From Cochliopodium minus (Eukaryota > Discosea > Himatismenida > Cochliopodiidae), in NCBI GenBank assembly GCA_024220525.1, contig JAMYWO010000526.1, forward strand, positions 1 through 12,730: DNA of 12,730 nucleotides. Direction: 5' to 3'. Shown in pieces: positions 1-9,074 of the stretch. The position numbers and the translations under genes are program-made. The notes below the pieces were generated by a model. That model worked only from the letters and a program-made list of their open reading frames with translations, was not told the DNA's origin and ran no database searches. Each line of letters opens with the position of its first letter. The first letter of the stretch is position 1.

Positions 1-77
1 TTTATTTTTTATTTTTATTTTTATTTTTATTTTTATTTTTATTTTTATTTTTATTTTTATTTTTATTTTTATTTTTA
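1..77. repeat. ATTTTT hexanucleotide microsatellite inside an intron
   Basis: About twelve tandem copies of a T5A unit fill the left edge; one early unit has an extra T. On the minus strand this is the start of the intron that follows the last visible exon of the DEP/DUF547 gene. The splice donor (GTAAAAAT, beginning at position 78) is directly continuous with the repeat, which probably goes on past the window edge. Confidence 0.95.
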
Positions 78-78
78 C

Positions 79-3000
79 CTTGAATCAGTTTCTTTGTAGG
101 AATGACTGGGTAATATTTTGAGTTGCAGAGAGTTGTACTCGTCAGGGAAGGGGTATGGGTGGAGTTGGTTGACATACTTCACTGACCTTTTGTGATACTT
201 TATTTTTTGTGTGATTCCTAAAATTAAATTAAAAGATGAAAAAAATAAATAAAATAATTATTAAAAAATAAAAAAAATAATTAATAATTAAATTATCAAA
301 AAAAAATGTAAAAAATAATCAAAAATAAAAAATTAATAAAATTAATAAAATTAATAAAAAATAACAAATAATAATAAAAAATAATTAAATAATAAAAAAT
401 AAAAAATCAAAAATCAAAAATAAAAAATAAAAAATAAAAAATAAAAAATAAAAAATAACAAATAAATAACAAATAAAAAATAAATAAAAATTAATAAATA
501 ATGATTATGATAAAAAATAAATATTTTATTTTCATACCACTCCTTGAAAAGTTTCTTTCCAAAGAATTGATAAAAGTTTCGGGGATGGTGTCATAAGTGG
601 TGTTCTGAATGGAGATGAGCTGCTCTTCAAGCTTGGAAGTGTCTCCCTTCTCGTCTCTCAAAGCTTCTTCGAGTTTCTTTGAGTGATATTTGTTTGACAA
701 TTTCAATTTGTGTACCAATGAGTTGTGATGAAGAACAGAATTTTCTACGTATCCCAAAATCCTGATTTTTTTGTTTATTTAAATCAAAAATTTAATTCTG
801 TTCATTTTGAATGATTTTGGAATAATAATTGATTTTATTATTATTTTTTAAAATAGTAAATAAAATTGATGTGTTTCTTTGATTTTATTTCTTGATTTAT
901 TTTTCAATTTTTGATCAAGTTTTTTTTTTATTATTTTAGAATTATTTTAGATTATTTTTTTGATTATTTTACAATTTTATTTTTAAATTTAAATCATTAT
1001 TTTCTAAGATTTTAAGTAATTTTTTAGATTTTAATTGATCAATATTTTTTATTTATTTTTTATTTTTTTTTACATTTTATTTTTTATATTTTAATTTTAA
1101 TTTTTAATTTGATTTTTTTACGTTTGCCACCATTCAAGTTGTTTATTGAGTTGGTGGATTTTTTGGGTGTTGAAATCTATTTTCTGCTTTTCTATTTTGC
1201 TCTGCTCCGTCAATATTTTGTATCTGCTCTCCAACTGGAAGTAATGGTTCATCATAATGTCGTACTCTTCCTCATAATACTTTCTACCTAAAAATATATT
1301 AAAACAATAAAAATAAATAATAATAATAATAATATATAAATACAAAATACAAAAAATGTGAATAAAAAATATAAAAAAAAATATAAATAAAATATAAATA
1401 GAAAATAAAATCAATAAAAAAATAAAAAATAAAATGAAGAAATAATTTTTTTATAAAAAAAAAATTAAACATAAAAATATTTGAAAAAAAATTACCTTTG
1501 ATAACTTTGAGTTTCTTCTTTTTATCAATAGATACATTGGAGCTGGCATTTTTGATTCTTATTTCGTTGAGGTCCATCTCGTCCAAATCTTTCTGAACTT
1601 TCTCTGGTAAATACTTATAAATCCACTGAATGATGGTGGAAGGTTTGGGACCAAAGTCTTCTTTGTATATTTTGAAAATGGATCTCAATTTAATCTTTTT
1701 AAAAAAAATGTTCATATAAAATATTTCAATTTAAAAAATTAAAAAAAAAAATTTAAATAATAAAATTTAATTTATGTTTGAAAGAATGAATAATTTTTTT
1801 TTAATAAAAATAAAATCATATGAAATGAAATTAAAAAAAAATTATTTTTTCATTATTGTTTTTGTTGACATAAAAGAATCAAAATATTATAATAAATAAA
1901 TAAAAAATAAAAATAAATTACAAAAAAAAATAAAAAATAAAAAAATTTTTTTTTTACAGTATTCTTTTCTTTGTTAACAGTTGTAGGTTGTATGTACTCT
2001 CTGCAAGTATTTTCTAAATGAGATTCGAGGTTATTAACGTCGTAATTGTTCCAGTCAGAGAGGGGCGTCAAAGCGACACAAAAATGCATTCTCAAGTCTT
2101 TGTTTTGAACGCAATAATCCAATCTTGGGTCTTTTAAATTGAAAACTCTTTGTGGGTTCATGCTTTTCTTGCTCGGAAGAGGGGAATTTGCTTTAAAAAA
2201 TAAAAATAAATAATAAAAAATTAAAATAAAATATTAGAATAAAATAAAATGAATAAATAAAAAAAATGAATGAAATACAAAAAAAAATTTGAAAAAATTT
2301 GAATGAAAAAATTTTTACCGAACAGAATCCCATAATAAATCTCTTGAAGATTAAATTCTAGTTTGTTGATCACTATGGTCACTTTCTCCACCAAAGAATC
2401 ACAATCGTCGTATTCCTTGCAAAAATAAACTGCGTGTGCGTGCAAAATGCAATAAACGCTCATCCAAAAATATTTTCTAGCATTGTCATCTTCAAAATCA
2501 AGACCTAACTATTTTTTTATAAAATTTGATTAAAAATGAATACTTAAAAATAATAATAATTTTAAAAAAAGTTATGAAATTAATTTATTATCTTTGATAA
2601 TTTGAAAGTTTACGAAAAATTTTTAAACATAAATAACATTTAGAGATTTCAAAAATAATACATCCATAAATTCTTTGAAAATGACTTTTTAAAATTATCT
2701 AAGAATTTAATTTTCCAATAAAATTTGGTTTCATTTTGATAATAAATTTTATTAAAATGTTTATTTAAAGTATAAGTTGACTATGAATTTCGATTTTTTA
2801 AATATATCATTTTTTATTTGAAAAATACATTCTTTCAATGATAACTTTATAAGAAAAAAATGAAAGGAGAAGTGATTACATTTTTGAAACTTTTGATCAA
2901 CTGCATATACTTCAAGAAATGAGGATTTTCTCTCAAGTTGATAGTAGATGTCTCTGATTCTATCAATTGCTTTTCAATCTCCGTCAAAAGCTTGCAGATC

Positions 3001-3606
3001 TCAGATACCAGCTGGATGTTGTTCGCCTTTTTCTTCGAGGACTTTGTGTTGATGATATACTTCTCATCATCCAATCTCAATCTGTAGATGGAGGCAGATT
3101 CAGTGAATAGTAGCATGTTTTCTCTTGTGGTATCCAATCTCACGAAATAATTCTTCTCTAACATATTTTGAGCCAATTCTATTGTTTTGTTTATATCAGT
3201 GCTGTAATTTTGTTTGCACCATTCAACAAAATCGATCCCTTTTAGAAAAATTTTTTTATTTAGTATGTGGAAGGATATGTATATCTATTTCAAATCGTAT
3301 ACGATCAGAGTTTTCTCCAAAATTTAAATATTTCATATATAAGTGCAAAAATCAATTGCCACCTTTCAATATAGATATTTGGGTATAATAACTAATATTT
3401 CAGGTTCGATGTAAGATTTGTATGAGAAAATATTAGAATAGGTCTCATTATAATACAGTTTATTTTTGTCTTTTCATTTTTGTACCCTTGAATACTTTTC
3501 TGAATTTCGTTTCTGATTTGGAAGATCCAATATCTCTCACCTTTACTCCACTGGGATGTTCCTCGCATAACTTACTATAAATTTTATCCAGATCCTCTGT
3601 TTCCAT
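79..3606 (-). CDS. DEP domain + DUF547 domain protein with coiled-coil-like tail, partial at C-terminus
   Basis: Probable signalling or scaffold protein. Predicted exons: 3606-3486, 3238-2880, 2508-2319, 2190-1958, 1694-1496, 1287-1122, 761-538 and 217-79, all with matching phases, giving 543 codons plus 2 nt before the left edge. The start is the first ATG after an in-frame TAA (3615-3613). Residues ~5-94 read as a DEP domain: GVKVRDI, then FKGIDFVEW across the exon 1/2 junction, AQNMLEKNYF, and a closing YRL. Residues ~110-355 read as DUF547: an FW..Y..LHAH helix, LQEIYYGIL, DPRLDY, DLRMHF and IYKEDFG. The Asn residues of the usual FWxNxYN motif and the usual SCP cysteine are not visible. 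Residues ~365 onward are rich in Glu, Lys and Gln and likely helical. DEP domains usually bind membranes or GPCR/G-protein partners; the biochemical role of DUF547 is uncertain. DEP plus DUF547 is known from plants, where a glutaredoxin domain is also present; none is seen here. Confidence 0.82.
218..537 (-). repeat. 320-nt low-complexity intron of the DEP/DUF547 gene
   Basis: This intron joins the exons ending at 538 and starting at 217 (donor GTATGA, acceptor TTTAG on the minus strand). It is almost pure A/T, with tandem AAAAATA-type 7-mers best developed at about 410-460, plus interrupted AATTAATAA units. No coding potential is visible. Confidence 0.85.
762..1121 (-). other. 360-nt T-rich (plus strand) intron of the DEP/DUF547 gene
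   Basis: Donor GTAAAA at 1121 and acceptor ATCAG ending at 762, phase 2. It contains A/T homopolymer runs only; I see no second gene or structured RNA in it. Confidence 0.75.
2509..2879 (-). other. 371-nt intron between the DEP and DUF547 exons
   Basis: Donor GTAATC (2879) follows the exon ending SFKN; acceptor AATAG ends at 2509, phase 0. Choosing the later TTAG acceptor instead would break the frame. Unlike most introns here, it is mixed A/T sequence with few long homopolymers. No open frame or RNA gene was recognised. Confidence 0.75.
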
Positions 3607-3884
3607 TTTTTTTTATTTTAAAGTTAAAATTGTATACCCTATAAAGAATTTACAAATAGTGATGTTCTTAGTTTATTAGATTAATAGACCTATTTTAAAT
3701 AATTTACTGAACAGAAAAACTTGTGAAGCATATTGCCTATGACTAATTTGAAATTTTTGAAATTTTTTCAGTTACATTCATTCAATCTGATTTGGAATAG
3801 GATTGAATCTTGGATTGATCAGAATTGGAAAAGAAAAAATAAAGAAATCTTATATTAAATTAAAAAAATAAAAAAAAACTGAAA
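3607..3884. promoter_or_regulatory. Divergent intergenic region shared by the DEP/DUF547 gene and SDR gene 1
   Basis: These 278 bp separate two head-to-head start codons, so the region should carry both promoters and both 5' leaders. It ends in A-runs directly before each ATG. I could not identify a convincing TATA box or other named element against the very high A/T background; the role is inferred from position only. Confidence 0.5.
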
Positions 3885-5336
3885 ATGATCAAATTATCTT
3901 TCTTTGTTATATTTATATCTTTGTTGATTTATTTCTATTATGATTCGAAAAGAATAGTTGTGGATGAAGGTATAGAATTATTCAAAATAACAAAATTTTT
4001 TGTAGAATCTTCCATAAAAAATTTTTTTTTTTTATCAGGGGTTGTATTGATAACAGGATGTTCATCTGGAATAGGAAAAAAAACAATGTATCATTTGGAA
4101 GAAAAAGGATTTCATGTTATTGCAACGGTGAGAAAAGAAAAGGATTTGAAGGATTTAAAAAAGCAAGTGAAAGGAAAAAATATCCATCCCATCATCCTTG
4201 ATGTCACTGATGAAGCATCTGTAGAAAATAGTGTGAAAGAAGTTGAAGATTATCTCAAAAAAGTAAAGTTGGAATTGGTTTCAATCGTGAACAATGCAGG
4301 TATAAATTTTTGATTTTGAAAATTAAATATTTCAAAATAATTAGCTGAAAAAAAACATTTTATTATTTTATTAATTTATTAATTTAAATCCAAAATTTAT
4401 TCACAAGGTATCGTCACTGTTGGACCAGCAGAAAATGATGATATCAAAACAGTGAAAGTAAAAAAAAATTAATTTTTTTTTTTATTCAAGTGAAAAAATT
4501 TTAAAATATAAATCAAATTTAAATCACAAAATAAACTTAATTCTCACTTTTTTAATAAATAAAGAAAATATTTGAAGTTAACTTTTTTGGGGTTGTATCT
4601 ATGTGCAAAAACTACATCAAATTATTAAGAGAAAGCAAAGCAACACAAAAATCATTTGTACAAATCAGCTCAATTGCAGGGATCATAACTGCACCATACT
4701 ACGGGGGTATCCTTTTAACAATCAATCAGTGAATTAAACAAAAATTTTTTTTTTTTTTTTCTTGGATTAGTTTATTCTGCAAGTAAATTTGCTCTTGATT
4801 CCTACTCTGACGCACTTAGAGCTGAAATTAAACAATTTGGAATCAGAGTGATTTCTGTAAGAAAATGAAAAAAAAATCTATATTATTTTATTTCTTTTAT
4901 TTTTATTTTATTTCTTTTTGAATTATTAATCTATTTTTACTTCAATTTTTTTCTTTAATTTTTTTCTTTTATTTTTTCATTTATTTTTAAATTTTAATTG
5001 AATTTATTTTTTTATTTTATTTTTTGAATTATTTAATCTATTTTTCTTTAAAAGGTTCAACCAGGAATCTTCAAATCAGAAATTTTTGATAGTGCAAAGA
5101 AAAACACTCCAAAAAGAAACTTCAACAAAGAATATTATCCTAACTCCGAAAATGAAAAACTTCCTCCTCCTGAAACTTTTCCAGACTCTCTCCCTGTTGC
5201 AGAAACTATCTACGCATCTATTGCATCTAAAAGATGTTATCCTAACATTTCTGTTGGAAGTGAGAGATACATGGCCTTTCCTGTTTCTTTGTTGCCTCGT
5301 GTTGTTTTGGATTTCATCCGCCTCACTTTGCTTTGA
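3885..5336 (+). CDS. Membrane-anchored short-chain dehydrogenase/reductase, tandem copy 1
   Basis: NAD(P)-dependent oxidoreductase of the classical SDR family, closest by motif to the retinol/hydroxysteroid dehydrogenase type; substrate unknown. Exons: 3885-3969, 4039-4299, 4408-4457, 4565-4706, 4771-4856 and 5055-5336, giving 301 aa, about the usual length. Residues 5-19 form a hydrophobic signal anchor followed by Lys/Arg, so membrane attachment (probably ER or lipid droplet) is likely. Visible motifs: TGCSSGIG cofactor loop (34-41), NNAG (113-116), and a complete catalytic tetrad N138, S168, Y181 and K185 (YSASK), then VQPG (209-212). Arg after ATV (strand beta-2) hints at NADP(H). The intron 1 junctions are backed by comparison with copy 2; intron 1 here is 69 nt with no in-frame stop, so its retention would leave the frame open. 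Upstream neighbour is the divergent DEP/DUF547 gene; copy 2 lies 187 bp downstream. Confidence 0.93.
4039..5274 (+). repeat. Homogenised direct repeat, copy A (SDR exon 2 to exon 6)
   Basis: This 1236-bp block matches 5680-6915 at a constant offset of 1641 bp, introns included. By eye I find a single mismatch inside it, A at 4745 against T at 6386, in a homopolymer. The left edge is exactly the intron 1/exon 2 junction; the right edge is at codon 282, where clustered differences begin. Confidence 0.93.
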
Positions 5337-5523
5337 TTTCAGTAAAATAAAAAAAATTAAATAAACTCAAAAATCATTGAAAATTAATTTGATTCAATGA
5401 TATCTTTTAGATTAACTTTATTTCCAAGATTTGAAAATGCTTTAGTGATAATTAAAAAAATATATTTTAAATCCACTGAAGATAATAAATAAATATTCAA
5501 AAAATAAAAAAATAAACTTGAAA
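5337..5523 (+). other. Intergenic spacer between the tandem SDR genes, with an inverted repeat
   Basis: This 187-bp stretch must hold the 3' end of copy 1 and the promoter of copy 2. Positions 5373-5381 (ATCATTGAA) and 5393-5401 (TTCAATGAT) form a perfect 9-bp stem with an 11-nt loop. The matching flank of copy 2 keeps the central GAAAATTAATT but not the pairing arms. A 3'-end or protein-binding role is only a guess. Confidence 0.6.
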
Positions 5524-6977
5524 ATGATCAAATTATCTTTCTTTGTTCTATTTATATCTTTGTTGATTTATTTCTATTATGATTCAAAAACCATTGTTGT
5601 AGATGGAGGTATGGAATTATTCAGAAAATAAACGAATTTACAATTTTATTTATCCACCATATCATAATCATGGAATTAGGGGTTGTATTGATAACAGGAT
5701 GTTCATCTGGAATAGGAAAAAAAACAATGTATCATTTGGAAGAAAAAGGATTTCATGTTATTGCAACGGTGAGAAAAGAAAAGGATTTGAAGGATTTAAA
5801 AAAGCAAGTGAAAGGAAAAAATATCCATCCCATCATCCTTGATGTCACTGATGAAGCATCTGTAGAAAATAGTGTGAAAGAAGTTGAAGATTATCTCAAA
5901 AAAGTAAAGTTGGAATTGGTTTCAATCGTGAACAATGCAGGTATAAATTTTTGATTTTGAAAATTAAATATTTCAAAATAATTAGCTGAAAAAAAACATT
6001 TTATTATTTTATTAATTTATTAATTTAAATCCAAAATTTATTCACAAGGTATCGTCACTGTTGGACCAGCAGAAAATGATGATATCAAAACAGTGAAAGT
6101 AAAAAAAAATTAATTTTTTTTTTTATTCAAGTGAAAAAATTTTAAAATATAAATCAAATTTAAATCACAAAATAAACTTAATTCTCACTTTTTTAATAAA
6201 TAAAGAAAATATTTGAAGTTAACTTTTTTGGGGTTGTATCTATGTGCAAAAACTACATCAAATTATTAAGAGAAAGCAAAGCAACACAAAAATCATTTGT
6301 ACAAATCAGCTCAATTGCAGGGATCATAACTGCACCATACTACGGGGGTATCCTTTTAACAATCAATCAGTGAATTAAACAAAAATTTTTTTTTTTTTTT
6401 TCTTGGATTAGTTTATTCTGCAAGTAAATTTGCTCTTGATTCCTACTCTGACGCACTTAGAGCTGAAATTAAACAATTTGGAATCAGAGTGATTTCTGTA
6501 AGAAAATGAAAAAAAAATCTATATTATTTTATTTCTTTTATTTTTATTTTATTTCTTTTTGAATTATTAATCTATTTTTACTTCAATTTTTTTCTTTAAT
6601 TTTTTTCTTTTATTTTTTCATTTATTTTTAAATTTTAATTGAATTTATTTTTTTATTTTATTTTTTGAATTATTTAATCTATTTTTCTTTAAAAGGTTCA
6701 ACCAGGAATCTTCAAATCAGAAATTTTTGATAGTGCAAAGAAAAACACTCCAAAAAGAAACTTCAACAAAGAATATTATCCTAACTCCGAAAATGAAAAA
6801 CTTCCTCCTCCTGAAACTTTTCCAGACTCTCTCCCTGTTGCAGAAACTATCTACGCATCTATTGCATCTAAAAGATGTTATCCTAACATTTCTGTTGGAA
6901 GTGAGAGATACATGGTTTTTCCTGTTTCTTTGTTGCCTCGTGTTGTTTTGGATTTCATCCGCCTAACTTTACTTTAA
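5524..6977 (+). CDS. Membrane-anchored short-chain dehydrogenase/reductase, tandem copy 2
   Basis: Paralogue of the preceding gene, also 301 aa with the same membrane anchor, TGCSSGIG, NNAG, tetrad N138/S168/Y181/K185 and VQPG. Exons: 5524-5608, 5680-5940, 6049-6098, 6206-6347, 6412-6497 and 6696-6977. Intron 1 is 71 nt and contains an in-frame TAA soon after the donor, so it must be spliced; this fixes the exon 1 model for both copies. Only four predicted residues differ from copy 1: I9L, R23T, E28G and A282V. Exon 1 carries about seven nucleotide differences in 85, whereas exons 2-5 show none that I can see. The stop is TAA instead of TGA. Both copies look intact and functional; substrate specificity is probably the same, so the likeliest differences are in dosage or expression. 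Confidence 0.93.
5680..6915 (+). repeat. Homogenised direct repeat, copy B (SDR exon 2 to exon 6)
   Basis: Partner of 4039-5274. It begins at the exon 2 acceptor and ends before GTT (codon 282, GCC in copy A). Beyond it, the last codons differ at third positions and at the stop, and the 3' flanks are unrelated apart from a short GAAAATTAATT segment. Confidence 0.93.
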
Positions 6978-7270
6978 TAAATAAAAAGAAAAAAAGAAAA
7001 AAAGAAAAAAAGAAAAAAATTAAAAAAAATTAAAAAAAATTAAAAAAAAATGGAAATTTCAAATTAAAACAAAGTTTATGAGCGTTTCGAAAATTAATTG
7101 TATTAAGTGAATTTGTATCCTTCACTTTTTCTCATCATTTAAAGCTTTAGATGTCCTTGTACAATATCTTAAATAATTGATTTCATATTAAATATTATAA
7201 ATTAAAAATCATTTTTATTCATATTAAAATTTAAAAAATTGATATTTTTTAGAATTCATATTTTCCATAA
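6978..7270. other. Intergenic region between SDR gene 2 and the LRR gene, with microsatellites
   Basis: These 293 bp begin with two simple repeats: GAAAAAAA x4 at 6988-7019 (period 8) and TTAAAAAAAA x3 at 7020-7050 (period 10). The rest is unique A/T-rich DNA holding the SDR 3' end and the LRR gene promoter. No further gene is visible. Confidence 0.8.
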
Positions 7271-9010
7271 ATGGGCAATAAACAATCAAAACTTTCAAAT
7301 GATGAGATTATTGATCCCAAATTCAATTCCAAAACCCCCAAGAAGGATAATTTGAAAGGTAAACTATTAGATAAGGAGGAGATTGATAATAAAGATGGAC
7401 CCATTGATAATCACAAGAGGAATGATCATCATATCAAAAATTATGATCAGATACAAGATAATAAAGCGACATCCAAAAATGAGAACATAAAAAATAATCA
7501 AAATGAAAAAATAGACGAACAAAATATTGATAACAGAAAGGATGCAAAGGAGAATAAAGATCAAATGCAAAAAGAAGATAATAAAGTAGAAAAAGAAGAG
7601 ATGAGATTAAAAATGAAGAAAAATGAAGAAAATCATCAACAAGAAACATTAGAAGAACAACAAAAGAAGCAAAGGATAATAGAAAAGGAAGAAAGAAGGA
7701 AAGAAAAGTTGATAAAGAAAGAGTTAAAAAAGAAAAAGAAGGAAGAGGAGGATGAGAGAAAGAGAAAAGAAATTGAAAAGATAGAAGAGATGAAAAAAAT
7801 GGAAGAAACTCCAAAAGTAAATCCTGTTGTTTATGGAAAGACAAATGACGAAAAATTAAAGTACAGGGTAAAAAAAATAAAAAAAATAATAAAATAATAA
7901 AATAAAATAAGTTTTTCCAAAATAAAATATTCACTTTTAAAAAACTTTAAAATAAAATATTTTTAAGAAAAATTTCCAAAAAAAATTTAAAAAAAAAATA
8001 AATTTAATAAAAAGTAAATTAAAAAATAAAAGTAAAAATTTTTATTTTTAATTTTAATTATTAAGATTAATAATTGCCAAAATGATTCGATTGAACTTTA
8101 TTCTTTGGAACTGGGCCCAAATGGTGTGAAATTTATTAAAGATTATCTACGAGAAAAGCAAATGAAAAACCACTTTAAATATATCGACATGAGCGGAAAT
8201 AAAATTCAGTTAGAGGGAATCATCCACTTAAACGAAATTTTAAAAATGAACAAATCTCTTGTTAAACTTAATGTGGGATGCAATGATATCAATAATGAGG
8301 GTATTTCTTTCCTTTGTAAAGGTTTGTCTTGTACCCCAAATCTCAATGATCTCATCTTGTTCAAAAATAGCATTAATGGGAATGGAATTCGTCCTTTTTC
8401 TGAGTTTTTAGAGTATCAATCTTCAATAAGAAGAATTTATTTGGGTAATAATATGTTAAATGACGAAGGTAAAAAAAATAAAAGTTCAAATAAAAAAAAA
8501 TTAATAGAAATAAAAATTAAAAAATTTAAAAAAATTATTTCATTTTTCATATATAAACAAAAATTATTTAAAAAGGATTAATTTTGCTCTCCAAGTCTTT
8601 AAAAAAAAATTTCTACATCATTTATTTGGATATTTCTTACAACAACATAACTGACGAAGGTTTTTTGTGTCTATTGGAAGCCTTGGAAATAAATTGCAGC
8701 GTTTCATACCTAAAACTTGAAGGAAACTCCATTGAAAATGAAGAAAGCTTCATAAAGTTGAGAAAGTTATTAGATCAAAATAAAAAAATTTTGGAGATCA
8801 AAAAGACCATCCTTCTATGCAGAAAAATAGAGGGGAATTTTTTTTCTAAATTTCCCAGAAGAGTTCTAATATATTTACTCAGGTAAACATTTTTTAATTT
8901 TATTTTTATTTTATTTTTTAAAAAAACAAAGCTTTTTAAGGAAAGAAACAAAAGAAAAAGTAGTTTATACAACGGATCAATATTTCCTCAACAAAAGATA
9001 TCAAATTTGA
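7271..9010 (+). CDS. Putatively N-myristoylated leucine-rich repeat protein with charged stalk
   Basis: Function unknown; likely a membrane-tethered protein-binding scaffold. Exons: 7271-7867, 8066-8468, 8576-8882 and 8941-9010, giving 458 aa. A TAA codon lies directly before the ATG. The N-terminus MGNKQSK fits the N-myristoyltransferase consensus (Gly2, Ser6, Lys7). Residues ~10-190 are dominated by Lys, Glu, Asn and Asp, with a near-continuous K/E helix at ~95-185 that probably forms a coiled coil or single alpha-helix. Residues ~209-404 hold about seven leucine-rich repeats of exactly 28 residues, such as YLDISYNNITDEG, the ribonuclease-inhibitor/NLRC type. The repeat register runs unbroken across the intron at 8469-8575, which supports the splicing. 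A short basic tail follows (405-458). The stalk's codons are A-rich, so its antisense strand shows spurious open frames. It ends 64 bp from the convergent neighbour. Confidence 0.85.
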
Positions 9011-9074
9011 ATTAAATTAAACAAGTCAATTAAAAATTTTTTTTTGTCAAAATTTCTTTTTTTTTTAAAATTTT
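9011..9074. terminator. Convergent 3' junction between the LRR gene and the hydrolase-like gene
   Basis: Only 64 bp separate the two stop codons. The stretch contains AATTAAA-like hexamers on the plus strand near 9011-9035 and long T/A runs that could serve polyadenylation on either strand. With this spacing the two 3' UTRs probably overlap as antisense. This is inferred from the arrangement; no processing site can be fixed. Confidence 0.4.

Noticed and set aside
1109-1291. Plus-strand open frame of 60 codons
   Set aside because: It is antisense to the Glu/Lys/Gln-rich exon 1287-1122 of the DEP/DUF547 gene.
3125-3388. Plus-strand open frame of 87 codons
   Set aside because: It lies antisense to the DEP-domain exon and the following intron; the minus strand carries the recognisable domain.
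79-3606. R7-type RGS protein (DEP followed by a DHEX-like helical region)
   Set aside because: No GGL or RGS domain follows; the sequence after DEP matches DUF547 elements (GIL, DPRLDY, DLRMHF, YKEDFG) in order.
5086-5364. Plus-strand open frame of 92 codons, repeated at 6727-6966
   Set aside because: It is an alternative frame of SDR exon 6. The true frame continues from exon 5 in phase and contains VQPG and the rest of the SDR C-terminus.
5603-5842. Plus-strand open frame of 79 codons across SDR copy 2 intron 1 and exon 2
   Set aside because: It is a different frame from the SDR motifs, and identical DNA in copy 1 is read in the SDR frame there.
3885-6977. Tandem SDR pair as an assembly duplication artefact
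   Set aside because: Exon 1, intron 1, the stop codon and both flanks differ between the copies, so there are two real loci, although reads should still confirm the identical block.
7367-7934. Long minus-strand open frames (up to 166 codons) rich in Leu, Phe and Ser
   Set aside because: They are antisense shadows of the K/E-rich stalk of the LRR gene, whose A-rich codons rarely produce stops on the opposite strand.
7271-9010. Bacterial-type or horizontally transferred LRR effector
   Set aside because: The gene has three spliceosomal introns, the local A/T bias and the same splice-site style as its neighbours, so nothing points to recent transfer.
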